Assembly (NCBI GenBank): GCA_964452915.1
Contig: CAYVNW010000045.1
Span: 1-18,573 of the forward strand
DNA: 18,573 nt
Source of the DNA: Colivivens sp964452915
GTDB taxonomy: Bacteria > Bacteroidota > Bacteroidia > Bacteroidales > Bacteroidaceae
Reading direction: 5' to 3'
The position numbers were made by a program, and so were the translations under genes. This document shows, one piece after another, positions 5,828 through 13,454 of this stretch. Every line of letters starts with the position of its first letter. The first letter of the stretch is position 1. The notes under the pieces were generated by a model. That model searched no databases. It was not told the origin of the DNA and saw only the letters and a program-made list of their open reading frames with translations.

Positions 5828-8172
5828 CAAGCATTTTGTTTTTTAGTACGTCTTCCTCTTGGTGATGCGGCTTTATTCTCTTGTGCTTTTATTATCTCAA
5901 GACATTGTTCCGCAGTAAGCGCCTTCGGGTCTGTTATGTTCTTGGGCAGTTTGTAGTTCGTTCCTTTGTAATATAGATAAGGGCCGTATCTGCCTGTTAG
6001 TATTTCAAGTTCCGGTTCTTCGGCAAACTTTTTCAAGTGTTTTTTCTGGTCCGCTGCTTGTTTGTCCTTAATGACTTTGATTGCTTCGTCTAAGTTAATT
6101 GTCAGAGGGTCGTAACCATTAGGCAGGGATGTATATTTCTTATTGTAAAATACATACGGACCAAATCTGCCGGAGCCAATCTCAACTTCTCCACCTTCGT
6201 ACGTACCGAGTATCCGTGGCAGTTTAAAGAGTTCCATTGCCTCGTCGAATGTAATGGTCTGAATACTTTGTCCCTTCTTTAGTTGTGCAAAACGAGGCTT
6301 TTCGTTATCGTCAGCAGTCCCGATTTGCGCTACAGGTCCGAATCGCCCGATTTTGACCGATACTTGTTTGCCTGTAGCAGGGTCGGTACCTAAGATACGT
6401 TCTCCTGTTTTGTGTTCCGTCTTGTCGTTCAAAGTCTTTTTTACCAACGGCTCAAAATCCTTATCAAAATCTTTAATAACGTCCTTCCAATTCTCCTTGC
6501 CTTCGGCTATCTCATCAAAATCCTTCTCTACATTGGCTGTGAAGTTATAGTCCATGATCTTAGGAAAATATTGAATGAGGAAGTCGTTAACAACTATACC
6601 GATATCAGTAGGGAAGAGTTTTGACTTCTCCTGTCCGACAATTTCAGTTTTTAGTGTTTCCTTGACTTGTCCATTGGTAAGTTTTAGTATCCTGTACTGA
6701 CGTTTCACACCTGGCTTATTGCCTTTCTCTACATATTCGCGGTGTTGTATGGTTGATATAATCGGAGCATAAGTAGAAGGGCGTCCTATGCCGAGTTCTT
6801 CCAACTTACGGACTAAGCTGGCTTCTGTATATCGTGGTGGAGCTTGAGTGAATCTTTCGGTTGCGTGTATATCAGCAACCGGAAGTTGCATCCCCTCTTT
6901 TATATTCGATGGCAGACTCTTTTCCTCATCTATCTGTTCGTCATCTTCCATAGATTCCTTATAAAGACGCAGGAAACCATCGAAAGTCACTACCGATCCG
7001 GTCACTACAAACTCTTGGTCCGTGCCGCTGACTTTGATTTTGATTGTTGTCTTCTCAATTTCTGCGTCTGCCATTTGAGATGCCAGAGTGCGTTTCCAAA
7101 TCAGTTCATATAAATGCCGCTCTTGTGCGTTGCCGGATATTTCATGATTGGAAACATATGTAGGTCTGATTGCCTCGTGTGCTTCCTGGGCACCCTTTGA
7201 AACTGTGTGGAAATTTCTTGTCTTACTATATTTCTCTCCCCATTGCTTGATGACTTCATCGCGGCTTGTACCGAGGCAAAGTGATGACAAGTTCACAGAG
7301 TCTGTACGCATGTATGTTATGTATCCGGATTCATATAGCCTTTGGGCAAGCATCATTGTTTGTGATACCGTGTATCCAAGTTTGCGTGCAGCTTCCTGTT
7401 GGAGAGTTGAAGTAGTAAAAGGAGGTGCCGGTGACCTTTTAGTCGGTTTCTTTGTAATCTCTGATACGGTAAAAGTCTTCCCGTTCAGTGATTCAAGGAA
7501 TTTGGCTGCTTCTTCTTTTGTGCTGAATCTTGTATTGAGATTGGCATTCAATTCAACTGTTTGCCCATGTTCATCGGTAACTGTAAAAATAGCGTCAACC
7601 TTATATGATGATTCAGGAATGAATTTCTCAATCTCGCGTTCCCGTTCTACAATCAGTCTGACTGATACTGATTGTACACGGCCTGCTGATAAAGCTGGTT
7701 TTAATTTTTTCCACAATACAGGTGACAACTTAAATCCTACGATTCGGTCGAGTACGCGCCTTGCTTGCTGTGCGTTAACCAAGTTGATGTCTATTGTTCG
7801 TGGGTGCTTTATTGCATCGAGAATGGCGTTTTTAGTAATTTCATGAAATACTATGCGCTTTGTCTTTTCAACATCCAATCCCAAAACTTGTGCCAAATGC
7901 CATGAGATAGCTTCCCCTTCACGGTCTTCATCGGATGCGAGCCACACTGTTTCTGCATTTTCAGCGTTCTTTCTTAGTGATTCTACGACAGCTTGCTTAT
8001 CCTCCGGTATCTCATATTCGGGGTTGAGGCTATCGAGGTCCACTCCGAAATCTTTCTTTTTCAAGTCACGAATGTGACCATAACTTGACACTACTTTATA
8101 ATCTTTGCCAAGAAACTTTTCAAGCGTCTTCGCTTTAGCGGGAGACTCCACTATTACAAGATTCTTTTGCAT
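5827..8172 (-). CDS. topA: DNA topoisomerase I (type IA)
   Basis: The 781-residue enzyme relaxes negative supercoils through a transient 5'-phosphotyrosine link. The TOPRIM domain opens the protein (IVESPAKAKT at 7-16) and carries the metal triad DEDREGE at 81-87. The active-site tyrosine is Tyr287 in ITYMRTDS. The C-terminal part (from about 570) has no four-cysteine zinc ribbons. Instead it shows at least three copies of the zinc-free C-terminal repeat, each centred on a GRFGP or GRYGP core, and it ends in a basic tail (RGRRTKKQNA). This arrangement is common in Bacteroidota and shorter than E. coli TopA. It is the first gene of the topA-aroK-argB cluster, with a TAnnTTTG -7 element about 30 bases before its ATG. 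Confidence 0.96.
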   Translation of the reverse strand: MQKNLVIVESPAKAKTLEKFLGKDYKVVSSYGHIRDLKKKDFGVDLDSLNPEYEIPEDKQAVVESLRKNAENAETVWLASDEDREGEAISWHLAQVLGLDVEKTKRIVFHEITKNAILDAIKHPRTIDINLVNAQQARRVLDRIVGFKLSPVLWKKLKPALSAGRVQSVSVRLIVEREREIEKFIPESSYKVDAIFTVTDEHGQTVELNANLNTRFSTKEEAAKFLESLNGKTFTVSEITKKPTKRSPAPPFTTSTLQQEAARKLGYTVSQTMMLAQRLYESGYITYMRTDSVNLSSLCLGTSRDEVIKQWGEKYSKTRNFHTVSKGAQEAHEAIRPTYVSNHEISGNAQERHLYELIWKRTLASQMADAEIEKTTIKIKVSGTDQEFVVTGSVVTFDGFLRLYKESMEDDEQIDEEKSLPSNIKEGMQLPVADIHATERFTQAPPRYTEASLVRKLEELGIGRPSTYAPIISTIQHREYVEKGNKPGVKRQYRILKLTNGQVKETLKTEIVGQEKSKLFPTDIGIVVNDFLIQYFPKIMDYNFTANVEKDFDEIAEGKENWKDVIKDFDKDFEPLVKKTLNDKTEHKTGERILGTDPATGKQVSVKIGRFGPVAQIGTADDNEKPRFAQLKKGQSIQTITFDEAMELFKLPRILGTYEGGEVEIGSGRFGPYVFYNKKYTSLPNGYDPLTINLDEAIKVIKDKQAADQKKHLKKFAEEPELEILTGRYGPYLYYKGTNYKLPKNITDPKALTAEQCLEIIKAQENKAASPRGRRTKKQNA

Positions 8173-8202
8173 CTTTAATCCTCTTTATTCTTGTTTCGGG
8201 CT

Positions 8203-8211
8203 GCAAATGTA
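8203..8211 (-). promoter_or_regulatory. Probable -7 element of the topA operon promoter
   Basis: TACATTTGC on the minus strand matches TAnnTTTG and is identical to the korA -7 box. No good -33 TTG is found at the usual 19-21 base distance. The nearest, CTTG at 8227-8230, is 15 bases away. This is therefore a half-match, though its position 30 bases before the ATG is right. Confidence 0.45.
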
Positions 8212-8399
8212 TGAAAAAAGATTATTCAAGTATATACGATTATATGTGGAAAGTCTTTTTTTTATGTTTTATTAAAATATAGCTTGTATAAATTTGTAAT
8301 TCTTTGAATTCAAATCACACCTTATTATATTAATGTGTATTTCTTTTCTACTCCACTACTTCCCACGACTGACGGGGCAGAAGTCAATATAAACAAATT

Positions 8400-8425
8400 G
8401 GGTTGGCTTGTAAGTGAGCCAACCC
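8400..8425 (-). terminator. Intrinsic terminator of the redox fusion gene
   Basis: GGGTTGGCT (8400-8408) and AGCCAACCC (8417-8425) form a perfect 9-base stem with an 8-base loop. On the minus strand it begins 10 bases after the stop at 8435 and is followed by AATTTGTTTAT. Confidence 0.78.
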
Positions 8426-8434
8426 CGTCTTATC

Positions 8435-11400
8435 TTATTGGAATGCGTTCTCGCTAAGTCCTTTGCCGGTAATTGCCAGGTCCGACATGTATGACGGTAC
8501 CGGTTTACCAAGATATTTGTCAACATATAGTTTTGCCAAATACTGGCTTAGCATAAAACCGTGTCCGCGCAGCCCTGTCAACAATCCCACATTAGGATCG
8601 ACAATATACCGTGGTTCGATGTAGTAACCAGCCCAAGTAGCATGGAATCCTACTGAAGCAAGGTTTGGAATCCATTCTGCGAATACTTCACTCACAATCT
8701 GTAAGAACTCCTTGCTGTTGTACTTAAGGTTCTTGCCGGCTTCTGCGGCATCGCAGTCGGGTGATGCACAGCCGATGATCTGTCCGGTATGCAGGAACTG
8801 CTGCCCATATACAGCGTTGAAACCTTTATAGTGCCTGCGGTCGATTATCATGTCGAGTGAGTCTCCATTAGGCCCGAGATTAGGCAATCGCCGTGTGATA
8901 AATGCTTGATGTTTGACCGGATATAGTTGGGTATCGATTCCAAGCATGTCGGTGAATTTTTCACTGCCGTAGCCCATTGAGTTGACAAAATGCTCGCATA
9001 TGAATTCCACGTATTTTCCCTCATGAGTACGTACGAGCGCACGATATGTACCGTTCTCTTTCTCAATATGCAGCAGCTCGCAGTCTTCCATCAGCGTGCC
9101 CCCATGCTGTATGGCTACTGAACGGACATACTCAATTGTTTTTCCCGGAGTGGCTTGCCAGCATCCGTTTGAGATGAGAGCATGTGAATATGTAGTGCTC
9201 TTAGTGTTCCATTGCGGTGATATTTCCTGAGGAAAATCCTTACGCTCAATCATGTAGGCATCACTCCATGCGCGTGAGGCATCAAGTGACTTGTATGTTG
9301 CCTCATCGTGAACGAGGTTGATATACTTGGTCATTTTCAAGTCAATATTATAGTGGCTTTGTACGTCCTTGAATATCTCCAGTGCATGATTGGCGATATC
9401 GGAAATGTCTGGATTTGAAAATGCCGGGCGACCACCTCCGATGCATCTCCATGATGAGCCTCTCCCGTAATTTATTAACACGGGCTTCTTGCCTGCTTCT
9501 GCAAAGTAGCGGAAAGCGGCACTTCCTGCCATTCCGCCTCCTGCTATGAGCACATCAGTATGCCGTATCTCCGGCTCTGTGGTTTTATGTGATGAGAATA
9601 CAAACACTTCCTTTGCTTTGGCATTGTAAATATCACCAAGTGTAAGTTGGTTTGCAAGTGGAGCTCGTGGTGTGGATTCTCCGGTCAGTTCGACACCGTG
9701 AGCACGCAGCATTTGTCTAGCACGTGCAACACAACGTTTTCCTCTGCAAGGTCCCATACCCATACGAGTAATGTGCTTCAACTCGTCTACTGAGATGAAT
9801 TTACGGTCACCAACCACATCGAGAATCTGCTTGATGTCAATGTCCTCGCAGTGACATATATATGATGGCGCTTCTGCAATTTCCTTATCATCGGGTATTG
9901 CAGTATCAAGCCTCTTTTGTAGTCTTGCGGTTGGAATGAATCCTTTTATGTCTATCAGATTAGAACATGCCGAAATTGCTACCCGTGCAACGTTTGTCTT
10001 ATTTGCTTTTATAAGTATTCTCTCAATCTTTCCCTTGCCGACGGGTTTGCCGTTGTTGTCAACGAGTGACACCTCTGTACCTTCACCAGCAGCATATTCC
10101 ACAGGCAGAAATACCAGTTGCTTCATCAGATCATAACCAAAAATTGCAAGTCCGGGACAATGGTTGACGCATTGCATACAGCCAATGCATTTATCGTAAT
10201 CAACAATTGGTACGTTTGATGTTGAAAGTTTTGTAATGGCATGTTGTGGACACGAGAATGTGCACGGGTTACATGCAAAGCCGTATAGGCAATCGATTTG
10301 AACGAATGGTCTCCTGGCTTGGCGTTCTTTGTCAGGAAGGTTCGGACGGTCAAGAATCTTTATTGGACGCTGCTGGGAGTCTATGTACTGGCGCGATACG
10401 TCGAGGTATTCGTCGTAAGCAAATCTAATTCCTAAGTTCTGCGCAATCTCGTATGCAACTTGTTTTCCCCGTAATACAGCGCTTGTCCCTTCACCGATAC
10501 GGATTGCATCGCCGCAACCATAGGTGTATCTGCCAAAAACATCCTTACCTTTTGTAAGCAATTGGTTGTCCGGTGTAAGTCCTGTACAGATATTGATAAT
10601 ATCGATATCATCCACAACGCGCTCTGTGCCGGCAATCGGCTTGAAGTTCTTGCATTCGGCGATGACAGCTCCGGTAATTCCTGTGTAGTCATTGTTTGGC
10701 AATGCTTTCAGTAGAACGTGTGATGTAATGATTGGAACGCCCAAGCGTCGTACTCTGTTTGCCTGTACAGGGAAGCCTCCTTCGTGATCCATTCCTTCAA
10801 TGATTGCCTTTATTGTTGCTCCGGCCTGTACTGCCTGATAGCTTGTAAGGTAACCGATATTCCCCGCACCCACTGTGAGGACTCTTTTTCCTAACAGAGT
10901 GTGTTCTTGATTCATCATCTTTTGGAATACTGCGGCAGTATACACTCCTGGCACATCGTCATTTTCGAATGCAGGCATGAACGGTACGGCACCTGTTGCA
11001 ACGACAAGCTGTTCTGCGTCAACATAACTGATTTCCTGGGTAACAATGTTCTTCAGCGCAATACGTTTCCCTTCAAGCAAGTCCCATACCGTATTGTTCA
11101 GTAAGATACCATTGTGGTTCGTTCCTGCCAGTTTCTTGGCAATATCAAAGCCACGCATGCCTCCGAATTTCTGTTCTTTCTCAAAGAAGAAGAACTGATG
11201 GGTCTGCATGTTAAATTGACCTCCAATTGTCGGGTTACTGTCAATCACGATGTTGTCAATACCCAGTTCGTTAAGTTTTTCTCTGCAAGCCAAACCTGCA
11301 GGTCCTGCACCTATTATAGCTACTTTGGTCTTGTAGATTTTTATTTCAGTTTGAGGGTTTTCTGAATATGGCGGCTCATAGCTCTTAGGTATCTCGCGCA

Positions 11401-11668
11401 CTTCCTTCACGCCGTCAACGTTGGTGATACATATACGGCGTATTTGTCCGTCAACGAGCATTTCGCATGCTCCGCACTTGCCTATACCGCATCCGAGACT
11501 TCTGCACCGTCCTTTGATGCTGTGACTGTGAACGGGGTAGCCAGCTTGGTGCAAAGCGGCAGCTATAGTTTTGCCTTTTTGTCCCACGACTTTCTTCCCT
11601 TCGTATAAGAATTCTACTGGTTCATCCTCATGGATGTCCAAGATAGGGTGATTAGTGATTTTGTACAT
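8435..11668 (-). CDS. Single-chain multi-domain FAD/Fe-S amine (probably proline) dehydrogenase
   Basis: From the ATG at 11668 the protein has 1077 residues and five redox modules. (1) An N-terminal plant-type [2Fe-2S] domain has Cys60, Cys65, Cys68 and Cys80. (2) A pyridine-nucleotide-disulfide oxidoreductase domain has an FAD loop GAGPAG (120-125) and a second Rossmann loop GAGNIG (267-272). (3) An 8-Fe ferredoxin-like segment has Cys460/466/469/473 and Cys494/497/500/504. (4) A BFD-like [2Fe-2S] site has Cys605, Cys607, Cys641 and Cys646. (5) A C-terminal D-amino-acid-oxidase-type FAD domain begins at DVLIAGGGMAGSAA (705-718). These modules are separate subunits in archaeal PDH1 proline dehydrogenase, HcnABC and D-hydroxyproline dehydrogenase. 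Nearness to a P5C dehydrogenase makes L-proline the likeliest substrate (inference). A sarcosine, glycine or hydroxyproline substrate remains possible. An upstream ATG would add 23 residues unlike the family and was rejected. Confidence 0.8.
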   Translation of the reverse strand: MYKITNHPILDIHEDEPVEFLYEGKKVVGQKGKTIAAALHQAGYPVHSHSIKGRCRSLGCGIGKCGACEMLVDGQIRRICITNVDGVKEVREIPKSYEPPYSENPQTEIKIYKTKVAIIGAGPAGLACREKLNELGIDNIVIDSNPTIGGQFNMQTHQFFFFEKEQKFGGMRGFDIAKKLAGTNHNGILLNNTVWDLLEGKRIALKNIVTQEISYVDAEQLVVATGAVPFMPAFENDDVPGVYTAAVFQKMMNQEHTLLGKRVLTVGAGNIGYLTSYQAVQAGATIKAIIEGMDHEGGFPVQANRVRRLGVPIITSHVLLKALPNNDYTGITGAVIAECKNFKPIAGTERVVDDIDIINICTGLTPDNQLLTKGKDVFGRYTYGCGDAIRIGEGTSAVLRGKQVAYEIAQNLGIRFAYDEYLDVSRQYIDSQQRPIKILDRPNLPDKERQARRPFVQIDCLYGFACNPCTFSCPQHAITKLSTSNVPIVDYDKCIGCMQCVNHCPGLAIFGYDLMKQLVFLPVEYAAGEGTEVSLVDNNGKPVGKGKIERILIKANKTNVARVAISACSNLIDIKGFIPTARLQKRLDTAIPDDKEIAEAPSYICHCEDIDIKQILDVVGDRKFISVDELKHITRMGMGPCRGKRCVARARQMLRAHGVELTGESTPRAPLANQLTLGDIYNAKAKEVFVFSSHKTTEPEIRHTDVLIAGGGMAGSAAFRYFAEAGKKPVLINYGRGSSWRCIGGGRPAFSNPDISDIANHALEIFKDVQSHYNIDLKMTKYINLVHDEATYKSLDASRAWSDAYMIERKDFPQEISPQWNTKSTTYSHALISNGCWQATPGKTIEYVRSVAIQHGGTLMEDCELLHIEKENGTYRALVRTHEGKYVEFICEHFVNSMGYGSEKFTDMLGIDTQLYPVKHQAFITRRLPNLGPNGDSLDMIIDRRHYKGFNAVYGQQFLHTGQIIGCASPDCDAAEAGKNLKYNSKEFLQIVSEVFAEWIPNLASVGFHATWAGYYIEPRYIVDPNVGLLTGLRGHGFMLSQYLAKLYVDKYLGKPVPSYMSDLAITGKGLSENAFQ

Positions 11669-11713
11669 AGTTAGGGTTAATAAATACTGTGTATGTTTAT
11701 TATGATAAAGGCA

Positions 11714-11740
11714 GGGGATGGAATAAACCACATCCACCCC
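11714..11740 (-). terminator. Weak hairpin after the metallopeptidase gene
   Basis: GGGG plus TGGA (11714-11722, one bulged A) can pair with TCCA plus CCCC (11733-11740) around a 10-base loop. It lies 16 bases beyond the stop at 11756 on the minus strand, but the sequence after it is only partly U-rich. It may be a leaky terminator that allows read-through into the redox fusion gene, for which I found no clear promoter in the 87-base gap. Confidence 0.3.
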
Positions 11741-11755
11741 GATGCCACTTTGTTA

Positions 11756-13354
11756 TTACTTGTAATTGTATTGGTTCACTTTGCGGTGTTTGCCAATTTG
11801 AGCGTTTGTTTCAGGAAAGTATTTGGCTATCAAGTTGTACAAACGAGGGTCATAGCGCTTAAGCTCCTCACGTGTGTTGACCTTGTTGTGCTTGCCGTCA
11901 GGCTCAGGTACTTCTGCGTTTACGTTAAACCAGTCTTGTACTCCTTCTGCCCAATATTCTTCGTATACTGTTCCTGCATACGTATCCTTCCATTTCCCTT
12001 CTTCCAATGCCTTCGCAAGTAAATCTTTAAGTTGCTCGTTGATGGTAGGGTCAACTTGCAGAATGCCTATTAAATGTATGGAATGTGAAAACTCGTGTAT
12101 CAGAATGTCTTCCGCATGGTATTTATCCCATGGGTAAGCCATTATGTTTTCTTCGGCGCATGAGGTTATCGGTTCTTCGAGTGTACCACCAAGGCCGCGG
12201 GCACGCAGATTCCAATTGAGACTGTGGTCGTATGCAAGTCCTCTGTGTTCAGGCACTTGTATCGTTACTTCTTTTCTTCCCATTACGACTACTCGTGTGT
12301 CGACTTTTGCCATACACTGTAACACTTCTTTTGGAAGCATGCTTGTCATACAATAGATTGTTTTGTGGGCCTGTGCCAGTGCGCTGTCGGGTACCTGATT
12401 GGATGAGAGAATATGGATTCCATTGCAATTGACATATTTTTTATAGAAGCTCGTGTCGAGTTTCAGCCGTTTGGCAAGTTCTGCCGATACAGGTTCTACT
12501 TTGCATTCAGGCACGTCGATGTTCAACTTTTTCTCTTTATTCAGACGCTTGTATGCTTTCACGTCATCTTTCTTGTATTTGTTGATGTACGGGTGGTTGC
12601 TGAAATACAGGGTGGACGGATTGTAATACTTTGCTATAAAGCCGTACAGTCCTGGATCATATTTTTTCAAGTCTTCGCGTGTGTTTACCCAATTGTGCTC
12701 ACCATTTGGCAGTGGAGACTCAGCGTTGACTCCAAGCCAATCCTGTACCCCCTCAGAGAAATATTCAAGCATGTTGTCTGCTGCATACGTGTTTTTGTAT
12801 TTGCCTGCAGCAAGAGCTTTCGTATGTAAATCGAATAACTGCTTCTCTGCTTCCGGGTGTACTTTGCTGATACCTAATTTAAATACTGTTTGGGCGAAAT
12901 ATTTTACGAGTATATCCTCCGCATAGTTAGGGTCAATCTGATAAGCAAGTACATTTTCTTCTGCGGCCAGTGTGATTGGCAAGTCCTTGTCTGCCGACAT
13001 GCCGCGACGGTGTATGTCCCAATAGGGTTGGATTCCCGGATAGTTTTTATATTCAGGGAGTTCTGTTATTCCTTCGTAGCGTCCCATCACGACTATGCGT
13101 GCATTGTCGTCAACTAATGCCTTTACAACATCCTTTGGCAACATGCTGGTCATGGCATCTATTTGCTGATATACTTTCACAAGACAACTGTCAGGAGCCT
13201 TGTCGCCTGAGACGATGTGTATGCCATTGCAATTCATGTATTTTATGTAGTAAGCATCAAGTCCGAGGTTTGTTGGCGGTTGCGTGATTAATTGTGCTTG
13301 GCACATGAGTGTAGCATTACACAAAGCGATAAAAGACAATATCGTATGTTTCAT
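11756..13354 (-). CDS. Secreted tandem-duplicated zinc metallopeptidase-like protein
   Basis: From the ATG at 13354 the protein has 532 residues. Residues 1-20 form a signal peptide (hydrophobic core ILSFIALCNATLM, cleavage near CQA-Q), so it is exported. There is no lipobox-type cleavage site, although two cysteines lie nearby. The rest is two homologous copies, about 35-247 and 303-515, sharing landmarks such as NCNGIHI, MTSMLPK, AEDIL, EGVQDW, VNTRE and YDP. The second copy has HEFSH (420-424) and, about 45 residues on, EEYWAEG (465-471). This fits a gluzincin of the anthrax lethal factor (ATLF) type, with His420/His424 as zinc ligands, Glu421 as catalytic base and Glu466 or Glu470 as third ligand. 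In the first copy the aligned residues are Lys151, Tyr152 and Gln155, so it cannot bind zinc the same way. The substrate is unknown. The family name is my judgement from motif spacing. A start at 13411 would bury the signal peptide behind 19 residues and cross a terminator, so I rejected it. Confidence 0.72.
   Translation of the reverse strand: MKHTILSFIALCNATLMCQAQLITQPPTNLGLDAYYIKYMNCNGIHIVSGDKAPDSCLVKVYQQIDAMTSMLPKDVVKALVDDNARIVVMGRYEGITELPEYKNYPGIQPYWDIHRRGMSADKDLPITLAAEENVLAYQIDPNYAEDILVKYFAQTVFKLGISKVHPEAEKQLFDLHTKALAAGKYKNTYAADNMLEYFSEGVQDWLGVNAESPLPNGEHNWVNTREDLKKYDPGLYGFIAKYYNPSTLYFSNHPYINKYKKDDVKAYKRLNKEKKLNIDVPECKVEPVSAELAKRLKLDTSFYKKYVNCNGIHILSSNQVPDSALAQAHKTIYCMTSMLPKEVLQCMAKVDTRVVVMGRKEVTIQVPEHRGLAYDHSLNWNLRARGLGGTLEEPITSCAEENIMAYPWDKYHAEDILIHEFSHSIHLIGILQVDPTINEQLKDLLAKALEEGKWKDTYAGTVYEEYWAEGVQDWFNVNAEVPEPDGKHNKVNTREELKRYDPRLYNLIAKYFPETNAQIGKHRKVNQYNYK
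11810..12448 (-). repeat. Second (intact) copy of the duplicated peptidase domain
   Basis: Residues about 303-515 of the metallopeptidase-like protein align end to end with residues 35-247, offset by about 268 residues. The zinc motif HEFSH is encoded at 12083-12097 in this copy only. Confidence 0.8.
12614..13252 (-). repeat. First (zinc-site-lost) copy of the duplicated peptidase domain
   Basis: This region encodes residues about 35-247. It keeps the overall domain, including the EYFSEGVQDW segment equivalent to EYWAEGVQDW, but carries KYFAQ where the other copy has HEFSH. Confidence 0.8.
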
Positions 13355-13390
13355 TTTATTTGAGTAAGTAATTAGTGTGGAACGGTAAAA

Positions 13391-13427
13391 ATTAAAAATC
13401 CCCTCCTCCATAACGAGAAGAGGGGAT
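13391..13427 (-). terminator. Intrinsic terminator of the P5C dehydrogenase gene
   Basis: ATCCCCTC (13398-13405) pairs with GAGGGGAT (13420-13427), extended by TC/GA (13407-13408 with 13417-13418 or nearby) after one mismatch. On the minus strand it starts about 28 bases after the stop at 13455 and runs into TTTTTAATTTTTA. It is a clean terminator that separates this gene from the downstream metallopeptidase. Confidence 0.85.
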
Positions 13428-13454
13428 GTTTACGCCTAAGCCATACCAATCGAA

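Noticed and set aside
5828..5830. TTG start for aroK
   Set aside because: The ATG immediately after it gives a TGATG overlap with topA and the usual shikimate kinase N-terminus.
5522..5956. A 144-residue plus-strand ORF across the topA/aroK junction
   Set aside because: It is antisense to two well-supported overlapping genes and has no recognisable domain or start context.
7148..7846. A 232-residue plus-strand ORF
   Set aside because: It lies wholly inside topA on the opposite strand. The topA frame has all catalytic motifs and continuous homology, while the antisense product has no recognisable features.
8848..9066. Second minus-strand ORF inside the redox fusion gene, as well as other short nested ORFs
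   Set aside because: They are out-of-frame shadows of genes with clear conserved motifs.
11669..11737. N-terminal extension of the redox fusion gene by 23 residues
   Set aside because: The extra residues are unlike the Fer2-type N-terminus and run through the hairpin at 11714-11740. The ATG at 11668 begins directly at the conserved domain.
13355..13411. N-terminal extension of the metallopeptidase gene by 19 residues
   Set aside because: It would place a polar stretch before the signal peptide and begin inside the terminator of the preceding gene.
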